A stretch of DNA of 64,000 nt from Planctomycetota bacterium (GTDB lineage Bacteria > Planctomycetota > UBA8108 > JACQVS01): positions 22,512 through 86,511 of the forward strand of contig JANQLS010000116.1 in the NCBI GenBank assembly GCA_028280485.1. Direction: 5' to 3'. Position 1 is the stretch's first letter, and every line of letters starts with the position of its first letter. A program made the position numbers and the translations under genes. This document shows positions 53,627-62,917 of this stretch, piece by piece. The notes beneath the pieces were generated by a model. It was not told the origin of the DNA. It saw nothing but the letters and a program-made list of their open reading frames with translations, and did no database searches.

Positions 53627-54019
53627 ATGGGTAGTGAAATTCATTTCGGAGATACGTTTTTAGATCATATAAAAAAATCAGGATCAGGGATCGGACTGTT
53701 CTTTAATTATGAGGATATCCAAAACATTCATGCTGCCGATACCCCAGGTAAATTCTTTTCCTTTCTTGAAACGACTCCCTACCATGACGTGTTACAAATC
53801 CCGGATCCAGAGATTGCCTATAAAGATTTCATCCTCATCTTCAAAATTAAGCATTTAAAGAGTCAACTTTACATGCATTGGGTGAATCCACTGTATCTCC
53901 TTGGGACATTATTCCTTTTACCTATAGTAACGACTATAGTGTCTGGCTTACTCCTCATGTGGCTTTTAAAAAAACGAGATCAATTGAATCCTCGCGAAGG
54001 TCCAGATCCCATCACTTAA
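53627..54019 (+). CDS. Small membrane protein of unknown function
   Basis: 130 residues, not recognised. A soluble N-terminal part is followed by a C-terminal membrane helix (PLYLLGTLFLLPIVTTIVSG, LLLMWLL) and a charged tail. It lies 34 bases after the WD40 gene and 21 bases before the methyltransferase gene, so it could be part of the same transcript. Start codon ATG; no clear ribosome site. Confidence 0.6.
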   Translation: MGSEIHFGDTFLDHIKKSGSGIGLFFNYEDIQNIHAADTPGKFFSFLETTPYHDVLQIPDPEIAYKDFILIFKIKHLKSQLYMHWVNPLYLLGTLFLLPIVTTIVSGLLLMWLLKKRDQLNPREGPDPIT

Positions 54020-54040
54020 TTCTTGGAATAAATCCCATCG

Positions 54041-55090
54041 ATGACAAAATCCGCCCTGAATACACCCCAACAAGATCCCACTCTCATCTTTGAACACTTT
54101 AGAGGATTTCACGCAACGGGATTATTAGCCCTAGCCGTTTCAGAATTCAAAATATTTGAACTCCTCGCGGAAAAACCGTTAAGCAAAGCAAAAGTTCAAA
54201 ATGAATTGGGCTTGAATCAACGTCCCTTCACCGTCTTCACGACAGGTTTAAAAGCATTGGGCTTTTTGAGCGAAACCGATGGGGAATTAAAACTCACTTC
54301 ACTCGCCCAAGATCATTTACACTCGAAGGCTGATTTCGATGTGAGTGGTTACGTAGGTCTAGCTGCAGGAGCTCCTTTCATTCATGAGCTCAAAGAACAT
54401 TTGCAAAGCGACAAACCAGCGGGGAGCGAAGAATCCGAAGAAGGAGCTGCGTTCATTTTTAAGGAAGGCTTAGAGTCGGCGATGGAAGCCGAAGAATCGG
54501 CTCGACAGTTGACCTTAGCCCTCGCCGGGAGAGCTAAGATTGTTGCCCCCAAACTAGCTGAAGTAGCTAGCTTAGAAGGAATCGATCACGTCATCGACCT
54601 GGGAGGGGGAACTGGAATCTACAGCATCGCGTTATTACAAAAGCATCCTAATTTGAAGGCGACCGTCATCGATCGACCCGAAGTACTGAAGGTGGCTCAA
54701 GAATTTAGTGTTGAGTATGGAGTGACTGACCGGCTGAATTTACAAGCTGGCGATATGTTCAATGATCCCCTTCCCCAAGATGCTCAAGCGATATTACTTT
54801 CCAACATTCTCCACGATTGGGATATCCCTGAAAACAAACAGCTATTAAGCCGTTGTTCTGAAGCCCTCCCTTCCGAAGGTCACATTTGGATACACGACGT
54901 TTTTCTAAACGATGCCTTAGATGGGCCGCTCCCCATCGCCTTATATTCTGTAGACCTTTTTCGATTAACCGAAGGGCGAGCTTACAGTCAACAAGAGTAT
55001 AGGGAGTGGCTACATGAAATAGATTTCACTGCCAGTGAAATGAAACCAACAGCAGTTCACTGTGGGCTCTTAGACGCAATACGAGATTAA
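54041..55090 (+). CDS. O-methyltransferase-like SAM-dependent enzyme with N-terminal winged helix
   Basis: 349 residues. An N-terminal winged-helix dimerisation domain (ALAVSEFKIFELLAEKPLSK, LGLNQRPFTVFTTGLKALGF) precedes a Rossmann SAM domain (VIDLGGGTGIYSIALLQ, ILHDWDIPENKQLLSRCSEA). The layout is that of small-molecule O-methyltransferases such as those acting on hydroxylated aromatics or polyketides. The acceptor is unknown. It is followed after one base by the PLD gene. Confidence 0.88.
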   Translation: MTKSALNTPQQDPTLIFEHFRGFHATGLLALAVSEFKIFELLAEKPLSKAKVQNELGLNQRPFTVFTTGLKALGFLSETDGELKLTSLAQDHLHSKADFDVSGYVGLAAGAPFIHELKEHLQSDKPAGSEESEEGAAFIFKEGLESAMEAEESARQLTLALAGRAKIVAPKLAEVASLEGIDHVIDLGGGTGIYSIALLQKHPNLKATVIDRPEVLKVAQEFSVEYGVTDRLNLQAGDMFNDPLPQDAQAILLSNILHDWDIPENKQLLSRCSEALPSEGHIWIHDVFLNDALDGPLPIALYSVDLFRLTEGRAYSQQEYREWLHEIDFTASEMKPTAVHCGLLDAIRD

Positions 55091-55091
55091 A

Positions 55092-55775
55092 ATGGTGCAA
55101 AACATCCTAAATATGATCGAAGCCACCTTGGCCGACGAAAACTTATCACGAGGCGAACGCCAAGTCTTAACTCAACATCTCCAAGAAGAAAAGCTCGACC
55201 GTAACGAGTGCGCTCAAATCCGAAAATTTGCCTTCGAAAAATTTCGAGAGCGTCTTCATGATTCAAGGAATGCCGATTTGGTCGATTGGCTTGAAGATGT
55301 CGTCCGGCTATTAGAACCAAAACAAGACTCCCAGTTAAGAGAAGAGCACTCTGCAGTCTTCGCTCCCGATGGTCACTCAGTGAGTTTGATCAGGAATTTT
55401 ATTTCAGCGACAAAATCGACTTTAGATATTTGCGTCTTCACGATCACCGACAACCGTCTGACCGATGAGATCACCGCTGCGCATCAACGGGGTGTTAAAA
55501 TTCGTATCATTTCTGACGATGATAAATCTGAGGATCGGGGGTCCGATGTTGAAATATTTACAAAGCTCAACATCCCCGTAGCCCTAGATGATGGCCCTGA
55601 TCATATGCATCATAAATTTGCTATCGCTGACAGAAGAAAGCTTTTAAATGGTAGCTATAATTGGACGCGGAGCGCCGCAAACCACAATCACGAAAACATC
55701 ATCATCACCACAACACCTGAATTAATTGAATCTTTTCAGGAAGAGTTCGAAAAGCTTTGGAAGCTTTATAAGTAA
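55092..55775 (+). CDS. Phospholipase D-like nuclease, single HKD motif
   Basis: 227 residues. A helical N-terminal part precedes one PLD domain with the motif HHKFAIADRRKLLNGSYNW (HxKxxxxD) near the C-terminus. Single-HKD proteins work as dimers; members include nucleases and phospholipases. NHNHEN after the motif is typical of the Nuc-like branch. There is no signal peptide. It directly follows the methyltransferase stop codon, which suggests coupled translation rather than shared chemistry. Confidence 0.85.
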   Translation: MVQNILNMIEATLADENLSRGERQVLTQHLQEEKLDRNECAQIRKFAFEKFRERLHDSRNADLVDWLEDVVRLLEPKQDSQLREEHSAVFAPDGHSVSLIRNFISATKSTLDICVFTITDNRLTDEITAAHQRGVKIRIISDDDKSEDRGSDVEIFTKLNIPVALDDGPDHMHHKFAIADRRKLLNGSYNWTRSAANHNHENIIITTTPELIESFQEEFEKLWKLYK

Positions 55776-55778
55776 ATG

Positions 55779-56014
55779 TAGTCCGCATGCTCCGCGTGCG
55801 GATCCCCCTAACGACGATAACCCATTCAAAACGTTGCACATCAACCTGATCGAGTCACTTAATTAGTCGTCCCGCTCCGCGGGGAGTCTTCTGACTCCTG
55901 CAATTCATAAAAAGAGATCAGCTGTACTTGAATGGATGACTCGTTGAAATCGATTCAGTCCTAAAACTTAGTTATCGTCTCATGAGAAGACCGCACTCAG
56001 AGAGTGCGGACTAC
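55779..56014. repeat. Inverted pair of GTAG-headed hairpins with a GC-rich hairpin block between
   Basis: Plus-strand GTAG at 55779 heads TCCGCATG..CGTGCGGA (55782-55802); minus-strand GTAG at 56014 heads CCGCACTC/GAGTGCGG with an AGA loop (55991-56009). Both begin GTAGTCCGCA. Between them lie CCCGC/GCGGG with TCC (55871-55883) and GGAGTC/GACTCC with TTCT (55883-55898). The block separates two convergent genes. Confidence 0.85.
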
Positions 56015-56028
56015 AACCCCAGGGCGCT

Positions 56029-57495
56029 TTATAATCCATTAGCACATTCTGGCGCTTCCTCACATCCTAAAACCCGATCCGTTGAAATCATGGCTTGCCC
56101 ACAAGAAGTAAACGGTTCGGGTATCGGAACTCCACGAAGAAAATTATGACTCAATAGATAAATGGCATCCGTCAGTCCGGTGATGTCCCCATCTCCATTC
56201 ACATCACAGGCCGCCTTACACTGCCCTTGATCTCCACCCAGAAAATTGGCTGAAAGAATGAATACGGCATCGGCGACTTCGCCAGTCTCACCATCTCCAT
56301 TACAATCACCGCGAATGAAGGAAGAGTCGGTCTCTCTTAATCTAAAAAATCGGGTCTGGAGTGAAGAACTGACTACCGTTCCAAAAATGCTTCCATTTGA
56401 TGTTTCATAAAGTCTTGCATGAGTTCCACTCAATATAGATTCATCAAAGGAATGAAGAGTGGAGAATCTTCCAGCAGTATCAATTCGATAAAGTGTTCCA
56501 TTTCCCACCGATCCTCCATGCGCAGTCGACCCATAAAAATTCCCATCCCTAGATTGAAGTAAACCAACCCTGGGAACATGCCCCATCGATGGCTGAACTC
56601 CAAAGGAATGGAGAATTTCAAAATCACCTTGAGAGTTAACCGAAAATATTGTGCCTCCAGTTGATGACTGTCTCGACTGCCCTCCAAGTACAGTGACTCC
56701 ATAAAATCGCCCATCACGCCCTTCAATCAAATGACCTAGCGGCCCAACCCCCCCTTTTGAACTTTCTGACCAATCGAACTCATGAAGCACAGTGAGCTTA
56801 CCCGTCAATGAAATCTTGTAAACAACCGCTCGATGAGTACGAGAAGTCGATGGGTTGGTATAGGCGTAGACTCCATACAAATAACCATCTGAACTTTCGG
56901 TAAGCAACCCTTGTGGGGTTAATCGGCCACCACTCTTAAAATCATGAAGGGTAGTCGCTTCTCCCGTGGGAGTTATTTTGAATAGAACGGCGTCGACATT
57001 CCTATTTATTGATGAGGTGGATGTCCCATAGAAATTTCCATCGGATGCCCGGATGACTCCATTGATGCCCTGAGCAGAACAATTCTGAGTTGGAAACTTC
57101 GTTAAAACATGAAACTTACCCGTGGAAGTAAACTTATAAAAAGTCCCTTCTATTGCTGAAAGAACTCCATACAAATTATTCTGATCATCGATAATCAACT
57201 TTTTAGCCGTAGTAATACCATCTTGAAGTGGTTTAAACCGATAAAGAATTTCGAATTGACCCTCTGGGCTCAACTTGAAAATTCCTCCAGCAGTAAGTGG
57301 GTCACCAGGTAAATCTCCCTTTCCATTAAATGTTCCATAGAGTCCACCACCATTCCCCTCGACGAGTACTACCGGAGCAGTGAAGTCTTTAGTATCGACT
57401 TCATCCAAAAATTCAATTCGCTTTTCAGCCAAGCCGAAATTGGATAGTACTGATAGAAAGATAACGGTTAGGTAAAACGTAGTTTGCGTGAGCAT
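56029..57495 (-). CDS. Secreted GloVer-repeat protein with dockerin-like C-terminus
   Basis: 488 residues from an ATG with a textbook GGAGGGG ribosome site; an upstream in-frame start at 57612 lacks one. A signal peptide (FYLTVIFLSVLSNFGLA) is followed by about eight repeats of roughly 45-55 residues built as G..YG......G.lF.i...G.f..Lh.F, the choice-of-anchor GloVer pattern of a probable beta-propeller. The C-terminus carries two Ca-binding loops (RGDCNGDGETGEVADAVFIL, CDVNGDGDITGLTDAIYLL) like those of the CotH protein at 3533. Probably a surface-attached protein. Confidence 0.88.
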   Translation of the reverse strand: MLTQTTFYLTVIFLSVLSNFGLAEKRIEFLDEVDTKDFTAPVVLVEGNGGGLYGTFNGKGDLPGDPLTAGGIFKLSPEGQFEILYRFKPLQDGITTAKKLIIDDQNNLYGVLSAIEGTFYKFTSTGKFHVLTKFPTQNCSAQGINGVIRASDGNFYGTSTSSINRNVDAVLFKITPTGEATTLHDFKSGGRLTPQGLLTESSDGYLYGVYAYTNPSTSRTHRAVVYKISLTGKLTVLHEFDWSESSKGGVGPLGHLIEGRDGRFYGVTVLGGQSRQSSTGGTIFSVNSQGDFEILHSFGVQPSMGHVPRVGLLQSRDGNFYGSTAHGGSVGNGTLYRIDTAGRFSTLHSFDESILSGTHARLYETSNGSIFGTVVSSSLQTRFFRLRETDSSFIRGDCNGDGETGEVADAVFILSANFLGGDQGQCKAACDVNGDGDITGLTDAIYLLSHNFLRGVPIPEPFTSCGQAMISTDRVLGCEEAPECANGL

Positions 57496-57756
57496 AGTTT
57501 CCCCTCCATTAAAATCCGAAAGGTCACAAGACCGGTATCGGAACTCCACTGAGAGGTTGAGCAAAGGTAGTAACATTAGTGAAAAGATATTTTTAGTTCG
57601 TAATGAATGCATTCTATAGAGTTACGAGCTTTCTGCGTGGTAAAAAATTTTGCCCTCAATTAAGTACAATAAATTCCGTTCCTAAAAAATAAACACTTTA
57701 GGACTTCCTTTACACCTAAAAATGTAAAGCCAACTTTAATTTATCGAATATCTAAC

Positions 57757-58893
57757 TTAAACAACAATCGTTTCACCGGCGCGATACTTCTCCAATGCAT
57801 CGGGTTCAACCTCAACTCCTAATCCCGCCCCTTGAGGAACTTTAACATGTCCATCCCCAGTGAACTCTAATGGTGTTTTCAATAGATCATGCTCACGGAT
57901 TAATCTTCCAAAGATGTCGCTCGGCAAGGTACACATCTTTGAAGATGCAGCTGAATGAATGTAACTAGCCTCTAACAAGCCCAAATCCACTTCAGACCCA
58001 TGCCAGAACGGCATGTTCGCCACTTCAGCGATGTCTCCCAATTTTTGAACCCAAGCCATCGGTCCATTAAAATTGAAGTAATCAACCGCATCCAATTCCA
58101 AGGCCGTCAACACGTCTTGAGGTTTTTGAAAGAGTTCCATGTACGGAATCGCGGTGTGAAGCGCGATGGGAATATCGCCCTTTTCTCTTAGAAATCGAAA
58201 ACCCCTTAAGTTCCAACGAGGAATGGGATCTTCTAACAACCACACATTTCCCACTTCTTCTAAATCACGAAGGAACGGCATCACTTCTGCCGGTCGTTCC
58301 CACCGCCCATTCGGATCGATGATCACTCGAAAATCATCCCCCGCTTGTTTCTTGATCTCACGACAGATCTCAACAGGATTTTCTTTGAGGGATCCTTTGA
58401 ACTTTAAACAGTCGTAGCCCATCTCCTTAAACCGAGCGGCTTGAGCACCCGCATCTTCAGGGTAGCGTTGCCCGAACCAAGCCGAACAGTAGACCTTATC
58501 TCGGTAAGCCCCTCCTAATAAACGATAAGCCGGTACTCCCAAGACTTTACCCATCAGGTCGTAAAGTGCACATTCAAAACCGTCGTACTCGCGAGAATAG
58601 GGAAGAGGCAAATCTCGCAAATTCATCTTTTGCGGATCTTTCCCGATCAAACTCATCGCCATCTCATGAATGCGCTCCGTTTGTACGCTTCTCAAAGATT
58701 CCCCCACCCCGACCGCGCCATCGTCGGTACGAATTTCGATGATCCATTTCGTCAGTTCATCAAACTCCACCGACCAACCCGACTTCCCTCCGACCACTAA
58801 CATGTGTAAGGCCGTTTGAATTCCGTCTGAGTGAATCGCGCCAGATTTAGCGGGAACGACAACGGGAGTTAACGTGACTCGATCGATTTTCAT
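57757..58893 (-). CDS. Enolase-superfamily (mandelate racemase type) enzyme
   Basis: 378 residues. The barrel carries Lys164 and Lys166 (LKFKGS), metal ligands Asp193 (IDPNGRW) and Glu221 (LLEDPIPRW), and a His-Asp pair like that of mandelate racemase (Asp271 and His298 in PFWHGSEVDLG). At the third metal-ligand position, about residue 246, I read His (IALHTAIP) where Glu, Asp or Asn is usual. It likely dehydrates or racemises a sugar acid, but the substrate is unknown. The reading AAAGAG lies upstream of the ATG. It precedes the DUF72 gene on the chromosome and both are on the minus strand. Confidence 0.87.
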   Translation of the reverse strand: MKIDRVTLTPVVVPAKSGAIHSDGIQTALHMLVVGGKSGWSVEFDELTKWIIEIRTDDGAVGVGESLRSVQTERIHEMAMSLIGKDPQKMNLRDLPLPYSREYDGFECALYDLMGKVLGVPAYRLLGGAYRDKVYCSAWFGQRYPEDAGAQAARFKEMGYDCLKFKGSLKENPVEICREIKKQAGDDFRVIIDPNGRWERPAEVMPFLRDLEEVGNVWLLEDPIPRWNLRGFRFLREKGDIPIALHTAIPYMELFQKPQDVLTALELDAVDYFNFNGPMAWVQKLGDIAEVANMPFWHGSEVDLGLLEASYIHSAASSKMCTLPSDIFGRLIREHDLLKTPLEFTGDGHVKVPQGAGLGVEVEPDALEKYRAGETIVV

Positions 58894-58918
58894 TCTGTTA
58901 TCTCTTTAAGGGCACTGT

Positions 58919-59752
58919 TTAAAAAGGAGCGTCTTTGAGGGCTTCCTCAAGGTCTCGAACGGTTTGCGGCCCGTGACCCGCATAGTGGTTGTTACTGAAG
59001 GCATAGGCTTCTTTCACTTCTTCTCTTTCCGTGAGAAGGCGAATGACCTCGGCCCATTCTTTGAGTTGAGAACTTTTATCCTCAACGACTTGGCCCCACG
59101 TTTTTGTTTTCTTTTCAATCCCGTAGCGATCACCGAGAAGTCGGATGTAGGTGAAATCCGAAGTCACTCCCAGAAGCTTCATCTGAGGAATCGGAGGCGG
59201 CATGTAAGGATGGTCGATGAGAGTTGCCCCCACATTGAACTGACTCAATATTCTTTTATATCGATCGTCGATCCAACCCTTGTTGCGAATTTCAACCGAC
59301 GCACGAATAGTAGTCGGCACTCTACTCAAGAATGCTTCTAAACGGTCCTTAAAGTCATTCCCATCCATTTCCTTCACTCTGAAGTAAGGGAACTGAAACA
59401 AGAGAACTCCTAATTTCTCTTTTAGATTTTCTACGACTTCAGTAAAGCGCTCGAAGACTCCATCCGGATCGCGCAAAACCCGATCTAAATTCGATCGACG
59501 ATCCACCTTGCCGTGAGTCACCTCTCCCGGGACTTTTAAGACAAACTTAAAATTTTCAGGAGTGATCTCATACCAATTGACGACCGAGCTAGCTCGAGGG
59601 ATGCCATAAAAGGTAGAATCAACTTCAACCCCATCAAACTTTTGGGAGTAGATCGTTAGGAACTCACTGTTCTTAGTTCCTTCAGGATAGAACGGCCCCA
59701 CCCAATCCTTATACGACCAACCTGATGTTCCTAAGATAGTTTTTGAGTTCAT
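58919..59752 (-). CDS. DUF72 (YecE-like) protein
   Basis: About 277 residues with the DUF72 signature GTSGWSYKDWVGPFYPEG, the conserved FDGVEVDSTFYGIP, and YAFSNNHYAGHGP at the end. The fold is a TIM barrel; function is not established. A GTG three codons upstream is an alternative start. It lies 25 bases upstream of the enolase-superfamily gene, so the two probably form an operon. Confidence 0.92.
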   Translation of the reverse strand: MNSKTILGTSGWSYKDWVGPFYPEGTKNSEFLTIYSQKFDGVEVDSTFYGIPRASSVVNWYEITPENFKFVLKVPGEVTHGKVDRRSNLDRVLRDPDGVFERFTEVVENLKEKLGVLLFQFPYFRVKEMDGNDFKDRLEAFLSRVPTTIRASVEIRNKGWIDDRYKRILSQFNVGATLIDHPYMPPPIPQMKLLGVTSDFTYIRLLGDRYGIEKKTKTWGQVVEDKSSQLKEWAEVIRLLTEREEVKEAYAFSNNHYAGHGPQTVRDLEEALKDAPF

Positions 59753-59764
59753 GATTAACACCGT

Positions 59765-59808
59765 AAAAAAAAGAAGCCGTCATTCTAATTGAATGACGGC
59801 TTCTTTTT
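59765..59808 (-). terminator. Rho-independent terminator of the cyclophilin gene
   Basis: An 18-base perfect stem (AAAAAGAAGCCGTCATTC and its complement) with a 5-base loop and an A/T-run at each end. In the minus-strand transcript it gives a stem followed by U residues, about 50 bases past the stop codon. It is symmetric enough to work in both directions. Confidence 0.92.
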
Positions 59809-59858
59809 GAAACTCAATTCAGGTGCGGAACTGAAATATCCCGCTGAGTTGAACAAAC

Positions 59859-61208
59859 TTATTTATACTTTGAAGCGGGTTCAAGTGAGGTGCTCAAGAT
59901 TTTAGTTCTTTCGCTGGTGGGGAACGAAGCGCCTTCACCCCGCTTAATCTTCTCGACGACATCCATGCCTTTAACGACTTGACCGAAGACGGTGTAGGCG
60001 CCATCCAGTTGGGCAGTGCCTCGGCGATCGAAACAAATGTAGAACTGGCTTCCACTCGATCGACGTTCAGGATTCACTCGATCACTGGTACGGGCCGCAG
60101 CCACAGCACCCTTGACGTGAGGCCGACCGATCTCAGCTTCAATCGTGTAACCAGGGCCACCGAGGCCTGTACCGTCGGGATCACCACCTTGAGCCATGAA
60201 ACCTTCGATCACGCGGTGAAATGTCGTATTGTGGTAGAACCCGGCGTTAACATGCTTTTTAAAGTTAGCAGCATGCTTGGGAGTATCTTTCTCAAAGAGA
60301 TCGATAACGATATCTCCAATATCCGTTTTGAGAACGGCAACTACATCTTCAGTCATGGCGGCTTTTTGTCGGTCTTCCATTGCCTTCTTCGCAACCAATG
60401 CTTCTCGAGCTACCACTGTTGCAAGCTCAGTGGGAGTAGCGATAGAAGCGTTAACAATTTTAGTTTGGCGATTGAGGGGTAGCGTACCATTGTTGGCGGT
60501 ATTTACCTCTTCTTGAGCGTATTTCCCAAAGTTATTCACGACGGCCATCCCTTGGATCACCTTCGCAAAAACGGTTGCTCCCTTGAGTTCAGGCCAATCT
60601 TTATAACTGATATAAAATTGATCGGTCACTGATCCTTTGGTGTGATCAGCCTGATCTTTGAGAACCATAGCCACTGAGCCTGAGGTATGAGCCACTTTGG
60701 CTTCCGTGGGAATAGCGGTGGCATTAACCGCCTGAGAAGATCTACCGCTCTGGGCGATAAAGCCATCGATGACGCGAGTGAAGGCCAATCCTTTGTACAT
60801 ACCAGCTTTCACATTGGCTTTAAAATTAGCCACGTGCTTGGGAGCATCCTCTTCCAGAAGATCCAAGACGACCACCCCCTGATCGGTCGTCAAGACCACG
60901 TGGTCGTTGACTGCAGGAGGCTTGGGAGGAGTCGTCACCTTTTCGGTGGTTTCATTGGTTTTTGGAGGAGTCTCAACCTTTTCAGGAGTCTTATCTGGAG
61001 TCTTGGTGGAAGAGTTCGTGTCGTTAGTAGGAGTTTTCGTAGTTTGATCTCCATCGACCTTCGTTTTATCTTCGACCTTGGGCTTATCGACAGGAACTGG
61101 CTTCTTATCACAACTAACGTTACTGAAGAGCAATGTGAGAACCAAGCAACAGGGGAGAACCAAAAGACTTGCGACCCGGCGAGTCCCAACAGAAGAAATG
61201 AGTTTCAT
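59859..61208 (-). CDS. Lipoprotein with two cyclophilin-type peptidyl-prolyl isomerase domains
   Basis: 449 residues. A lipoprotein signal (LVLTLLFSNVSC, lipid Cys33) is followed by a Thr/Pro/Lys-rich linker to about residue 100 and two cyclophilin domains. The first (FTRVIDGFIAQSG, QFYISYKDWPELKG) is less typical; the second is canonical (FHRVIEGFMAQGGDPDGTG, SGSQFYICF, YTVFGQV). Both retain the catalytic Arg. It should speed proline isomerisation in periplasmic folding. AAGGAAACG precedes the ATG. It has its own terminator. Confidence 0.93.
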   Translation of the reverse strand: MKLISSVGTRRVASLLVLPCCLVLTLLFSNVSCDKKPVPVDKPKVEDKTKVDGDQTTKTPTNDTNSSTKTPDKTPEKVETPPKTNETTEKVTTPPKPPAVNDHVVLTTDQGVVVLDLLEEDAPKHVANFKANVKAGMYKGLAFTRVIDGFIAQSGRSSQAVNATAIPTEAKVAHTSGSVAMVLKDQADHTKGSVTDQFYISYKDWPELKGATVFAKVIQGMAVVNNFGKYAQEEVNTANNGTLPLNRQTKIVNASIATPTELATVVAREALVAKKAMEDRQKAAMTEDVVAVLKTDIGDIVIDLFEKDTPKHAANFKKHVNAGFYHNTTFHRVIEGFMAQGGDPDGTGLGGPGYTIEAEIGRPHVKGAVAAARTSDRVNPERRSSGSQFYICFDRRGTAQLDGAYTVFGQVVKGMDVVEKIKRGEGASFPTSERTKILSTSLEPASKYK

Positions 61209-61371
61209 AGTATTCGTTTCCTTCTAATTCTTCTTCTAAAACGAGAAACTGACTATTCGGTTTAATTTTCCCGTCTAAAAGTCAAAAGAGTTTATTCGGA
61301 TGGACCTTTTTACAACCGTTCTCTCTGACCTGCAAGGAAGGATTGGTAATTTCTTCCAAGCTATGGATTCA

Positions 61372-62751
61372 TCACACTTGTCTCGTCTTCCAAGTCCCTC
61401 TTGAGAACCAATAAGCCATCAGTATGCCGCGGATGATTGCAGTCGCTGAAATCGTCCACCAAACCCCCAAAACCCCATATTCTCGAGCTGCAAAGTAGGC
61501 TACTGGGAGGCGGATCAGAGTCAAGCTTCCGACGATGATCATCGGTGGAACCGTGAGTCCAGCTCCCCCGAAGGCGCCGTTTAAAACACTCTCAACGGCG
61601 AGCGGAGGCAGGCAGAAGGCGATCACTTTCACAAAGTCTTGAGCGTGGCTTCGGGCGAGTCCAGGATCTGTTAACTGAGCTGAAAGCCAATCGTTACAGA
61701 AATAAAGAACCATGGCCCAAAGGCCGCACAAGGACGTACAGTGAATCACGCTTCTCCAGGCTACGCGTTCAGCTCGAAGCACTTCTCCTGCTCCGAGGCT
61801 CCTCCCCACCAGGGAAGCAGCAGCAGCGGAGTAGCCCATTCCTAGAACGAAAGCCAAAGCTTCCATCCTCAATCCGACTCCCATACCGGCGAGCGCTCCC
61901 GTCCCCCCATTCTCTGAAACCACCCGTCCGATGAGGATGTAAATGATCGAGAATAAAACTCCGGAACAGGCTCCTGGTAGGCCCACTCGAGCCATTCGGT
62001 AGAACACGGCCGGATCACCCCACAAACGCGGCCCGGTGCCCACCCGAGTTCCCTCATGAAGAGTAAGTTCCTCATCGGAGGGCCGAATCGGAGATAATAA
62101 TGAGGCTTTATGAAGAAAAAAGAGAGAAAAGCTCAACGCAACCAACTGGGAGAGAATCGTTGCGAGGGCGGCTCCCCCCACTCTCAGGCCCGGGATAGGC
62201 CCCCACCCCAGAATGAGGATCGGATCGAGCACGGCGTTGATCGCCAAACCCGTCAGGGCGGCGAGAAAGGGGATCCAAGTATTCCCTCGCCCCCGAAAGA
62301 TCGCATCGCAGGATTGCTGCAAGAGGATCACGACTCCCGCCAACCAGTAAACCCGAACGTAAGGAATCCCATCGGCCGCCACCACAGCCTCCGCCTGGGA
62401 GAGCTTAAACGCTAAAGGAGCTACAAACCACCCGATGACCGCGAGCACCAACGCAAAACTAAACGCACATCGCAAACCTTGGGAAGCGACATAACGAGCT
62501 CCCAATTCACGGCCTCGCCCAACGTAGCGGGCAACGATCGAACCCAAGCCCACATTGACGAGAGAGGCACACGAGCCGAAGATCCACACGGTGAAACTAC
62601 TGATCGTCATCGAAGCGAGCGCTTCATCCCCCAGGCTCCTTCCAATCCAAGCCGTATCCACCCAGGTGTGCGCCATAATCGTGAGGCCACTACCAAAGGC
62701 AGGAATAGCGAGAGCCAGAATTTTGCGGTCGAGGGGAGGAATAGTGAACAA
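61372..62751 (-). CDS. MATE-family multidrug/toxin efflux transporter
   Basis: 459 residues with about 12 hydrophobic helices arranged as two related halves. Family motifs include ALAIPAFGSGLTIMAHTWVD at the N-terminus, SCASLVNVGLGSIVARYVGR and ISATAIIRGILMAYWFSRG near the end. MATE proteins export cationic compounds using Na+ or H+. The start is TTG. By my count 42 of 60 bases in 62161-62220 are G or C, clearly higher than the surrounding genes, which hints at recent acquisition. A winged-helix regulator gene lies upstream on the same strand. Confidence 0.92.
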   Translation of the reverse strand: MFTIPPLDRKILALAIPAFGSGLTIMAHTWVDTAWIGRSLGDEALASMTISSFTVWIFGSCASLVNVGLGSIVARYVGRGRELGARYVASQGLRCAFSFALVLAVIGWFVAPLAFKLSQAEAVVAADGIPYVRVYWLAGVVILLQQSCDAIFRGRGNTWIPFLAALTGLAINAVLDPILILGWGPIPGLRVGGAALATILSQLVALSFSLFFLHKASLLSPIRPSDEELTLHEGTRVGTGPRLWGDPAVFYRMARVGLPGACSGVLFSIIYILIGRVVSENGGTGALAGMGVGLRMEALAFVLGMGYSAAAASLVGRSLGAGEVLRAERVAWRSVIHCTSLCGLWAMVLYFCNDWLSAQLTDPGLARSHAQDFVKVIAFCLPPLAVESVLNGAFGGAGLTVPPMIIVGSLTLIRLPVAYFAAREYGVLGVWWTISATAIIRGILMAYWFSRGTWKTRQV

Positions 62752-62917
62752 GTGGAACCTAAGCAGGGGGCGGGAGGGGTAAAACTAAGAGGTCAATAGG
62801 GTCAGAAAAGATGAGTATAGCAAGAAAACGGGGTAAGACGGAATCGATGAGTTAACAAGGCGAATAGATTTAAAAACTCAACAGAAGTGAAGTATGGAAT
62901 TTGTAGACTCGGGCCTT

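Noticed and set aside
62110..62799. Two plus-strand frames of about 100 codons
   Set aside because: They mirror the MATE gene, whose high G+C reduces stop codons on the opposite strand.
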